Part shown: one piece after another, positions 36,227 through 46,300 of the stretch | Layout: every line of letters begins with the position of its first letter | Numbering within the stretch: the stretch's first letter is position 1 | Assembly (NCBI RefSeq): GCF_945859705.1 | Contig: NC_079136.1 | Location: forward strand, 1,963,501-2,027,500 | Source of the DNA: Episyrphus balteatus | Taxonomy: Eukaryota; Arthropoda; Insecta; Diptera; Syrphidae | Direction of reading: 5' to 3' | DNA: 64,000 nt | Translations under genes and position numbers: made by a program | Notes under the pieces: model-generated | The model's input: only the letters and a program-made list of their open reading frames with translations | Told to the model about the DNA's origin: nothing | The model's database searches: none

Positions 36227-36921
36227 CAGGGTTTGGACTTCAGTTTCAAAATTTCGAAGCAAATTTGAAAAAAAAGTGAAGTAGATCCAAAATTTCGGAA
36301 GTAGATTTCAAAATTAAGCTTTCACAACATTTATTTACAAAAATGTATTCTAAAAAAATTACTTTTCAACAAAATTATTTTTCTTTACTTTTTTTTATTG
36401 TGATCTTTTCCAAAAAACCTTTCTCATCTAGTGGTTGTAACGGTGCTTTAGTGTAAAACGGTTAATTCAGCATAATCTTACAAATTTTGATCAGGAATTC
36501 TTCAAAATCAGTAAAAATTACTTTGATAAACTTTATTTATATCTTGAATTCGAAGAATAATTGACCTCCATTCATCTTTTGAGATTTCAGTTGAGCTTTA
36601 TTTCTCAATGCCTCGACCAGATTTAAAATTGAAGTTAAATCCCTTTATTTATTAGCTGCGTTCCTTTGGAAATATTTATCTACTGCTTAGTACTTAAAGC
36701 TGCTTTGAACTACTTTTTCAGTATAGCAAAAGTAGTTCAAAGTAGTTTTAAGTACTAAGCGGTAGATAAATATTTCCAAAGAAACGCAGCTATTATTTGA
36801 AAAGTATTTTTCAATCAAGAAATAGAAGTAGATTCTGAAAAAGAGAAGTAGGAAAGTAGATTTTATTTTTTTCCCAAAATCGAAGTAAATCTACTCCGAT
36901 CGAAGTAAAGTCCGAACCCTG
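36227..36921. mobile_element. Non-autonomous hAT element, 695 bp
   Basis: The ends CAGGGTTTGGACTTCA and TAAAGTCCGAACCCTG are inverted. CTTTGGAT lies directly outside both (36219-36226 and 36922-36929), an 8-bp target duplication. The sub-terminal regions carry repeated AAGTAGATT and GAAGTAGA motifs in both arms. It contains no transposase and has itself received the palindrome at 36655-36790. Confidence 0.88.
36655..36790. mobile_element. 136-bp near-perfect palindrome nested in the hAT element
   Basis: The left arm GCTGCGTTCCTTTGGAAATA and following bases pair with TATTTCCAAAGAAACGCAGC on the right. The stem continues through TTTATCTAC(T/C)GCTTAGTACT and GTTCAAAGTAG to a short loop, about 60 bp per arm. 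TA is present on each side, compatible with a TA target. It encodes nothing. Confidence 0.8.
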
Positions 36922-36999
36922 CTTTGGATTGGCTCAACAAAAAATGTTGTTTGAAGCTTCTGGCTTCTTTGGTATTTAAGCACTACCGTGTCCCCGGAT

Positions 37000-39100
37000 A
37001 ATTCTTTTTTCATGTGGTCATTGGAGAAATTGCTTTTTCATTTCATTTTCATTTTATGAATTGTTGCTCCAAGAATTGTTGATTTTTTTTTTTTTTTTTT
37101 TTCAATAAATTTTGTTCCAAAAATTGTAGGTAATTATCTTTTGTTTACTAACAAGTTCTTACCGAAATGTTATAAACATTGCTATGATTTTCTTTTAAGA
37201 AGTTGTTTTTAAATCAAGTTCATCAGAAAGTTTTTTTTTAAAGACATAAAATAAACAAAATATTGATAGTATGTGTAGTTTGAAGTCAAAAACATAAAAT
37301 AAAAGTTAAGCAGAAACGACTTATTCCATTTGGCTAAAAAAGTTAAGCTGTTTTTTTTTTTTAAATAAGAGTAACAAGGATTTAAAAAACAATTTTTTTT
37401 CTCTATAATCTTCTTTAAAATATTTGCAAATCTTCTGTGAAGAAATTTTAAACAATAAATTAAAAAAATAAAATTAAAAGTGTAAAATGTGTATAATAAT
37501 AACAATCGAGCTAATATAATAATGATCAAACAAAACAATTTAATAAATATAAATGGCTCTATCAACAAAATTCTAATTTCATTTTTATTTACATTTTTTA
37601 ACCATTTTATCTGTTTGTTTGTTTGTTAACACTCCCATTCATTATAACGATTTATACCGAATATGTTGCTAATACTGAATTTGTCTATTATATGCTTTTT
37701 GTTTTATTAATTTATTTTTTTTTTGTTTTATTTTATTGAAACATGCATTTTTCAACAACTGTTTGGGACTAAAATAAGTATTTTTTTTTTGTTTAAATTA
37801 TTCTACCTTGCGTTTTTTATTTATTTTTTTTTTTGTTTTTCAACGCATTTTATAGGTGTATGTAACTTATGTGCCTTTTATTATTCTGTATTTGTATTTA
37901 TTATTTTTGTTTTCATTTATTTTTTGTTTACTATTTTATTGTCAAACTTTATTGAGTTGTTAAGTGAGTGAGTTATTATAAATGCAAAAGCAAAAAACAA
38001 TGATTAAACAATAAAATTTCACTTCTACTATACCATTTATCATGTTTATGTAAAAATAAATATCAGCTGTGTGTTTTGTTTTTTTTTAATTATAATAAAG
38101 CTCAAATATACTTTTTAAACTTAAAAAAAAAAATAAATAGCAAATTAAATAATTATATTTTTTGTCTAATTTTCAATTTTACATAATTTTTGATTTCATA
38201 ATTTTTTTTTATTAATAATAATAATATTTTGTTTTCATTGAGAATCAAATTTTGTTTTAAATTTGCATTTTGTTGTTTGTTATTGTTTATAATTATAATT
38301 TTAATTTTACCTAATATTTACATTTAAATTTATCATTTACTTTGATATGAATGAAAAAATGTATTTGTTTTTTTGTTTAATATTAAATTTATTTGTTGCA
38401 ATTTAAATATAATTTGTATGTACAGTGCAAAATAAATTATAATTAAATTTACAATAATTTTTTGCTTGTATGATTTTTAAAAGTATATTTATAAATAAAA
38501 TATTACACAAAAAAAGCCAAAGCGACATCTTTTTAATTTTTTATTTTTTATATTTTTTTTTTCAAAAAATAACTAAAAAAAGACAAAGTAAAATTTATAA
38601 AATAAAAAAAAAAAAAACGCATAGAAACGTGATAGTCTTCGTTAAATTGTTCAATATACATTAATACATATAGTATAATAGTCTTCAGAAATACAATAGA
38701 TTAAAGAAAAAATTAGTCTCCTCTTTTTATTTTTTTAATATATTTTTAGCAAGTACAATAAGCGTACTTATAAAAAAAAAAACAATATTATAAAGATTTA
38801 AAATATATTTAGTCCTTGATAAAACAACACAAAGAAGTGTCATTGTAAGAAGTGCAAATTGTTCTTTTTTTTGAGTTTGAGTTTTTTTTTTTTGTTTTTG
38901 GTTTTTTGTTTTGTTTGGTACGAGTTTGTATCCTTCCTATGATATGTTTACATTTTTTTTTTGCATTAAATCTACTTTTTTTGTAGCTAAATATATTGTA
39001 AATGATTCGTTTCTGTGATATATTATGCATTTTTAAAATGATGTCGCTTGCAGAGCTAAAAACTAAAATTTCATTTTCTTTTATTTAATTTGAAAAACAA
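37000..39100. other. AT-rich, T-run-rich block
   Basis: Similar in character to 32580-34800. Minus-strand Pumilio-type sites TGTAAATA occur at 37586-37593 and 38315-38322; in sequence this AT-rich such sites can arise by chance. Open frames in this block (37209-37568, 37723-37971, 38470-38664, 38809-39030) are poly-Phe/Lys/Ile artefacts. Confidence 0.45.
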
Positions 39101-39161
39101 AATAAAATAAAAAAACGATTAAGAAAAGTCGCTGTTCAGTGATTTACCAACAACTGTCAAA

Positions 39162-39975
39162 ATGTTTCAAGCCAATTTCTTCATCGACAGAATAGATTAT
39201 ATTGAAAATGAAATGAAAAACCTGTTGGTTAACCTTCTGAAATATAAAATAGCCTCGGATAAATTGCACTTATTGTTGAACCCATTCGAACTTTTGGTGG
39301 CATTTCCAGTGGAATACTTATTACAACCCAAAGCCCTATCCATTTTTTATGCCGCTCTGGGCAAAAGTATTATTTGCAGCCCTTTGAAATCATTAGGTCT
39401 AAAGGCATAAAAAAGTTATTACGACCGTATTCAGAGACGGACAATTTTGATAAAATAAATGTTTTGCCTTTTTGTGAAAAAGTTGTTAAAACTAAATGTT
39501 AGTGAAATCGTATTGGCATCCAAATTGCTAGGTTATTGCTTACTCGAGTCCTACACGGGCAATTTTCAAAAAATAATTGAACATAAAGCTACTAAGCACC
39601 ACTTAAAGCAGTCTGATGATTGGTTTATTTTCCAAACCTGGATTTTTTTTTCAAAAATTAAGGCCCTAAGGCCACACAAAATGAATCTTTGAGCAATGGG
39701 AAAAGGTAGTTTAGTTTGACGAACAAAATGTAAATAAAGCAGAAATAGAATTCAGATCCAGCTACCAGCCAAAACTAAAAAAACATTTAGCAGGAGGTAC
39801 TGGTACATATTTATCAAGTTTAAAGCAGACCCCACCAAAACCTCTAAAATTGTCAATAATTGCGTCGGAGATAAAAAAATTCAGAAAATTTCGTGTTCAA
39901 CATAAGGCCATGACCTCAATCCTGCTTGGGGCAATTTGTTAGGGCAGTATGAAGCACAAAAATTCAATAGTAATG
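39162..39975 (+). pseudogene. Frameshifted coding remnant of an unidentified protein
   Basis: From ATG 39162 one frame reads protein-like sequence (for example LNPFELLVAFPVEYLLQPKA, then LGKSIICSPLKSLGLKA) to a stop at 39408. The sense continues with SYYDRIQRR, moves frame to NFDKINVLPFCEKVVKTK, then returns with SEIVLASKLLGYCLLESYTG to 39692. It then shifts again to EQWEKVV, with a stop, followed by AEIEFRSSYQPKLKKHLAGG and IIASEIKKFRKFRVQHKAM to about 39933. At least three in-frame stops and three frameshifts interrupt it. Amino-acid composition and complexity are far above the surrounding AT-rich DNA, which is why I call it a decayed coding sequence of about 270 codons without visible introns. 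I do not recognise the family. Confidence 0.55.
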
Positions 39976-40454
39976 TAATGAGCTTTTTCATTGAAAATCT
40001 TTATTTTCAGCGGATAAAGGGGTCAAATGACAACTTAAATTTTGATCATACTGCTTTTCCCCTTATGTCATTAGTTTAGAGATAAGCTTCAGACATTTTT
40101 TTTTAACCTCTTTCATTTTCATTCTCTAGGTGGGAAATCCACGGCGAAATGATAAAAACGAAAAGTGTTCCCAAAATTGTACTACCAGTTAATTTGTAGT
40201 TTTGGTTGTTTGTTGGCAATTCGACTTGGATTTGCGCTTGTGCCCTAGAGACGATGTTTTTTTTTTTTTTAAATTTTGATTTAAATAACTTTATAAATTT
40301 TACTCTATAAGACTTGAGGAGTTTGTTAATGAAAAGTTATTTAATGTGCTTCTTGCTCTCCCGATTTTGCCACTCCCCCTAGATCGGACCCTGTTACGAC
40401 CCACGTCAAAACAAAGGGCCCACCTTTTAAGTTGTACTTCTTGTTTTATTACAG

Positions 40455-40699
40455 ATGACAGCCGATATACAGAATCTGCACTATACTGAAATGGACTTAG
40501 GCACAAGATTACCCAAAGTTCATAGATCTATTCTTCGTCCAGATTAAGATTCAAAGGAAATAGAATTATGAGTGGGATGTTCAACCGACATAGCGGAAGC
40601 TAAAAAACTTTGTCTGGACTCCAGTACTTGGAGTCTGCGAAAAATTCTTCATCTACAGAAATTAACCCAAATAATAATTAATGGGGAAATTGCCTTCAG
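40455..40699 (+). pseudogene. Exon-like remnant, weakly SMP-domain-like
   Basis: A polypyrimidine tract and AG end at 40454. The following frame reads MTADIQNLHYTEMDLGTRLP, then KVHRSILRPD, a stop at 40545, DSKEIEL and a stop at 40569, and more open sequence to a GT at about 40700. The pattern (a strand ending in LHYTEMDLG, then LPKV, then a KGIEL-like strand) recalls the start of an SMP lipid-transfer domain as in TEX2-type proteins, but this is a weak impression. The AG and GT borders suggest a decayed copy of an intron-containing gene. The downstream frame at 40717-40929 (FKVMFRGLYQAMPKELIKDR) may be another fragment. Confidence 0.3.
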
Positions 40700-40929
40700 G
40701 TGTTTTTTTCTAATATTTGATAAGCAATGGAAGCAATGACAACATAATGGGAAGACGATTTCGACCAGTTGCTCACCACCACCACCCACAACAAGAAGGT
40801 AACGTGGATTATAATCACCGAAATGAGTTTAAGGTAATGTTTCGAGGCTTATATCAAGCAATGCCCAAAGAACTGATCAAAGATAGGCAGAGCTTTTTAA
40901 ACACGTTGGTTAATATACTCGTAATATGA

Positions 40930-41579
40930 AGTAAGAAATTTACCAACTCATTTGTAAAATGAGCATACTTGATGAGCGAAACATGAATACCATCTGTTCG
41001 GTTGACAAAAAAAGTAAAATAGTGTTGAACATTTATCATTTCATTCTATAAAGGTCTAAGCTTGAGCCCAATAAAAATATATTTTTTTTAATGCATCTTA
41101 ATAAAAGAAATAAAATTGCATAGGTACTTGTTTTAGAGCTCAATTTGATTTAAGATGTTTTTTTTGTCCTTTGAAAAACGGTTTTTTTGAAAAACAAATT
41201 TTCGTCTCAGAAATCTCCGAAAAAAAGATTTTTTGTCTCCTTTGCTGGGACGCAAGTGTTATGATGCTATAGTACTCTTGTTAGCCTACAATTTCTTAAT
41301 TAAATGAAAAAATCTTGCAAAATATATGTTATGATGTATATAAAAAACGTTAAGTTAAAAAAAAACTTCCGTGGCAAGAAATTTTAAGGCCTAGGGTTTA
41401 ACCTCAATTCATTTTTATCAGTGTATAACGGTTATAGTTTGCCAAGATTAACTCTCATGATTAAAATAAAATCGAATTTACAGGAAAACTACAGCGAATA
41501 TCAGTATAAACACTGAACAGCTTATAAATAAAATATAAATTTTTGTGCAAAGCTAAATTTATCTAAAAGAGAAATTAAT
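40930..41579. other. Non-coding stretch
   Basis: No gene or repeat with clear ends is visible. It separates the coding remnants from the probable Nrx-1 3' UTR. Confidence 0.4.
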
Positions 41580-42428
41580 TTAACACACGAGGACTTAGTA
41601 ATTTTTTTGTGTTGTTTTTTTTTTTTTTTTTGTTTAAGTACATACAAAGATAATAATAATAATAATATTAATTAATATCATTAAACTAAATGCATTTTTT
41701 ATTTGGGACTAAATTACAGCACCACGTATTTGTATATTTTTTATTCTAAAAATTAACTAATAACACTTTTACCTTAAAAAAATTCTTCTATTTTTGTTTT
41801 TCTTTTTATATTTTTTATCTATACACTTTCTTCCTTTATTAATCTCAATTTTTATACTTTTTATGATAATATTTCAACTAAACCATTCTTTTGAATAATA
41901 TTTATATAATATATTTTTTTTTTGTTTTAATTTTGTAAAAAATATAAATTTTTACTTGCAATAATAATAATAATAATTTATTTATTTTTTTTTTTTTTTA
42001 TTTAAGCTGAAGCCAGATTTTAAAATAAATAAATCGTCAATTTGTTTTTATTTTTTTAATTAATATTTAGATGTTTGATGTTGTTTGGTAATTTTTTGTA
42101 TTTAAAGCTTTTTGTGTAGAAAAAAATTCAATCAAATTGCTTAAGTCCTTTTGAATAAGATTCTGTTTTTTGTTTTAAATTTTTTTGATTTTTTTTTTTG
42201 TTAATAATTTGAATTTTTTAGTTTAAAACTTATTTTTTTTTTTGAAATATTCTTTTTTGTTGTTGTTCTCAACTGTTTTTTTAGTTTTAGTTAAACTCTA
42301 GGAAATATGCAATATTTTTTTCTTTATTCGCTTGGTGTAACTTATTCATTTTTTCATGTAGGTGTGTTTGTTTTGTTTTAAAATTAATAATTTTTTTTTA
42401 TTGCTAACTGTTCCTATGACTATACTTT
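41580..42428 (-). other. Nrx-1: Probable Nrx-1 3' UTR (proximal part)
   Basis: This lies directly 3' of the Nrx-1 stop codon. It is AT-rich, with short ATT/AAT runs at about 41652 and 41960 and many T runs on the plus strand. Minus-strand AATAAA signals are present (for example around 41980) but the sequence alone does not tell which is used. Confidence 0.5.
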
Positions 42429-43360
42429 TTACACATACCACTCTTTGACATCTTTGGAGTCACGCTTTTTCTGTTTGGGTTGCACCAGGCCCGCTGTCGA
42501 TTGTTGACGGTCGGTTCCGTTTATGACGCCACTGCCGCTACCACCACCACCACTTCCTGCACCTCCCCCATTAACCCCGCTACTGCCCATGCCTCCATAC
42601 GACCCACCTCCACGGTCACTCTGACTAGGCAAATTATTGTGACCATTGGTGAGATGTTGCTGGCGTTGTTGGTGATATGATCCATTTGTGCTAGTGTTAC
42701 CCAAAAGAGCCGTATTCGGATTGTGACTTCCGTAAGCTGCAGCCTTTTCCGATTCGGTTTTGTAGTTGCGGTCGCCGTTGGACTTTAGCCACAGGACGAG
42801 CAGGATAACTAGGACAACTGCTATTAGGATGCCTGCTACTATTCCGATAATCATGGCAGTGCGTTCCTCTTCGATTGAATTGATTCGGCCACTTTTGCTC
42901 TTTGGTCTGTAAACATTGTTGTTGTATGGCGGTGCTGGTGGCGGTATGGGCTGATAGTTGTAAGGTGGTATTTCCGGTTCCGGTTCGGGCGGTGGTGGTG
43001 GAGGTGGTAATGGAACTTCTTCGATTTCGGTTGTTGGAGTTTTGTCAGGAGTTTCGGGAACGGTATGGCTGATGTCGTAGGGTGTTGTTTCCCGTTCTGG
43101 GGGCGAGGTGTGGACTTGGTGGTGAGTGGTGGTTGTTGTGGTTGTACCTTGGGGAGTTGTGACAATTGCTGTGGTTTGGTATGGTGTTGTCTTGACTCCA
43201 GTTGTGGTAACGGCGATAGTTGTGTCGTGAATTGTGCTGGTTGTTTCGGGCTCGGCTTTGCTAGTAGCTGTAGTGTGTTGGGTTTCAGTAGTGAGTACGG
43301 CATCTGGTTTCTTTGAGGTACCAGTGGTAGTTGTGGAACTTGAAGTGTCAACTATAGATT
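42429..43360 (-). CDS. Nrx-1: Nrx-1 last exon: stalk, membrane helix, cytosolic tail
   Basis: Begins after a CTTTCAG acceptor with two bases completing a Glu codon. The first 160 or so residues are a Thr/Pro-rich mucin-like stalk with a run of prolines (LPPPPPPPEPEPEIPPYNY). Then RINSIEEERTAMIIGIVAG leads into the membrane helix (IIGIVAGILIAVVLVILLVL), followed by LKSNGDRNYK. The cytosolic part has a Gly/Ser-rich low-complexity stretch and ends DSKDVKEWYV, a class II PDZ ligand equivalent to the EYYV end of vertebrate neurexins. Overlapping open frames on both strands at 42480-43425 are shadows of this exon. Confidence 0.95.
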
Positions 43361-46300
43361 CTGAAAGAAGTTTGACTGTTTTAAAGATCCTGATTGACAG
43401 TAAGGAAGCTTACCTGTTCCTTTAGTTGATGTTGTTGATGTAAACTGTTCTGTAGTTTCACCATAATCCCCAGATCCATGCAAACAGTCTTCATCATCAC
43501 ATGTTCTTTCGGTTACACTTGTGTCACCTTTATCTAGGACACCTTTTTGTGGACTTGTTGGTTGTTTTGTCGGTGGAACATAAACAGGAGTAATCAAATC
43601 ATCACCACTTCCTGATTCAAATGGCGGAGTACATTCATCTTCATCATCTCCTCTACAGCCAGATCCAGCTCCAGAAAATATAAGATCATCCATTGCACCT
43701 GGATAACCACTGGCTGGTGTCTGGAATTTTACACACAAAAATATTAACTTATCCATTTTTGTATGAAATTCATTTAAACATGCAATTTTTGGTGCAATTA
43801 AATGATTGGTGTTGGCATGAAATTGAATTAAAAACAAAAAGAAAATCAAGAACGAAAAAAAGTGGGTGGAAAGATAGAAAAAAAGGTGCAAGAATAATTT
43901 TTTTTTCAAAAATTAATAAATTTAAAATGTGAGTTTTTATTATAAGAATAAAAAAAACATAAAGAGAATTTCTAAAAAAAAAATTGATCAATGAGTTTTA
44001 ATGCCATTTATGAATATGAATGGATTTTTAATTTTTTAAATAAATCAAAATGCAAATAAAAGGAATAAAAATAAATATTAAATTAATATTTAAATTAAAA
44101 AACGTAAATTGTATGTTTTTATATGTAATTTCTTTTCCTAATTGTTTTTTCTTGGTGTTTAGTTTTTTTTTAGATTTTCGTGTACTAATTCATTTAATTT
44201 TTGAGTGTTGAAGGAGTTTATTATTGCAAAAGCTGAAATACAATTGTGTTTGTTTGTGCTGACAAGTGCAAACGTTTGAGGTCGGCCTCATTTCAAAATA
44301 TTTCTATACATTTCTGTCTTTTAAACTGATTAGACTGATGTTGTCCTGCACTGACTTTCTTTCTCAAGAGCTGAATATAAATATTCGAAAAGAGGAATTT
44401 AGATATTTTAGGTGCATTTTTGATATTGAAAACAGTACATAAACCGGTTGATAATTCTTGTCGATTTTCACTACCTTTATACTTATGGCATAAATAAATT
44501 TCATATTTTTTATATTAACAACCTTTTAAAAAATGTACTCAAACTGAAAAAAACAACAACACATAATTTGAAAATTATACAACAGATACTTTGATTACTT
44601 GTTTTCGATCTCGAGCATCGACCGCAAAATGATCAAATATCTAAACTTTTTTCAGTTATAAAACTTTTTTTTCAAGGATTTACTATTTTTTCCATCAAAT
44701 TCAACTTTCAATTTTTTAGAATAACGATATTTTGATAACAGTCTGTCGGAGGAAGAAAATTAGCAAAGCATCTTTTTAAAGGCTTGAACATTTTTCACTT
44801 ATTGGTGAATGAGATTGGTTTCTTTTAGTTGCAAAGAAAAAAAATCCAAAATTTAAACTTTCTCTGTTTACTGAAATGAAAAAAGTGTTTTTTTCGCAGT
44901 AAAAATTGACAATAAAAACATTTTTAAATTTATCAATAATGTTTTTCTTTCGCTGCTTGATAAATGAAACTAACTACATATCGTCGGTCTCATAAAGTAA
45001 ATAGACTTAAATTCAAATTTGCACAGCACTTTACTCCTCAACTAATCTGTAGTCTCTCTACTCTTTCGTCTCTCCTTTAAAATTTTGATTTTGGGAGTTA
45101 CGAGGTTTCCTTATGAGACCGACGATATGATCTTTTATTTCAACTTGTCAAATTAAATCTCATTAAATCTCTAAAATTGCATTAAAATATTTTTTTTCGA
45201 AAATTGTAGGAACGATTTTTTTTAAATCATTTTTGTTTAATATAAAATTTCAAAAACTTAAAAAAAAAACAAAAATCAAGAAAACGGTTTTATTACAGGT
45301 ACAGTTAGTAGGGTAGTAGGGGCACCATTTGGGGTACCTTTGCCTGTCCAGTTTTTTTTTTTCCAAACTAACAGAATATTAAATACCGAAAATTCAGTTT
45401 CTGTTGCACATCCCTGATTGAAAACTTTCCACAAAATTTGACAGCTTTTGGCTGGACACGAAATAAATAAGACGCTTTTGTTAGTTTTTTAGTGTTGAGG
45501 AACCAAAATATGAAGGTACATAACCGTCGTAAATTTTTATTGTTTGTCTATGTCTTGTTAAATTAATATGTATTTCATACAAATATCCTTTGATAATTAT
45601 GTTTATAGAAGTGATTTTTTTTTTCTGTTTAACTTATAAAAAATTTATAACTAAAATTTCGAAAGATCAGCTTGTTGGGTACATCTGCCCATAGGCGGAT
45701 TTAGGGGGGGGGGGCACGGGGGCACGTGCCCCCCCCGGAACTTAAAGTTCATACTTAAAGGAAATCAAACTATAAGAGTTTTAAAAATATATGAATAATA
45801 ACAGAAAGAACTTGAGTAAAATTCTTGTCTATTTCTGGCTGAAAATGCGAATTTTGTTGATTGTTTCATCCCTTTCCCATGAAAAGCTCCACCTCACAAA
45901 TAAATAAACGATTTTTCGATTTAAAAAAAAGTGAATTTTCAAAGTGATTTTGGTGAAAAATTTTGATATGGACATCGAATGACATTGAATGATATAAAAA
46001 AAATAATTGTATATGCAACTCTATTTTTTCATACAGAGGGGTTAAAAAATTTGCACTTTTTTCGTTGTTTTTTTTCAACATTAGTGTTTTTAAAATAGCG
46101 GAACACGTCACAAAATTGCATAAACTATACATTATAGAACTGCAATATATGTAGAACAAACTTGCATTTCAGAAGTTTGCCCAAGTTTGCACCCCAAAAA
46201 TAAAGACCCCTTGAAAAAAAAAAACTCCTCAAAAGCGACCCTTACTTATAGATTTTTATAAATATTATTTTATTGAGAAAATTTCTCCAGGGATACCTCT

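Noticed and set aside
37209..39030. Several open frames of 60-120 residues rich in Phe, Lys, Ile and Leu
   Set aside because: Composition follows the A/T runs, the frames overlap on both strands and none shows a domain.
42851..43351. 166-residue minus-strand open frame rich in Pro, Gln and His
   Set aside because: It is a shifted frame over the last Nrx-1 exon, whose true frame gives the Thr/Pro-rich stalk joined to the membrane helix.
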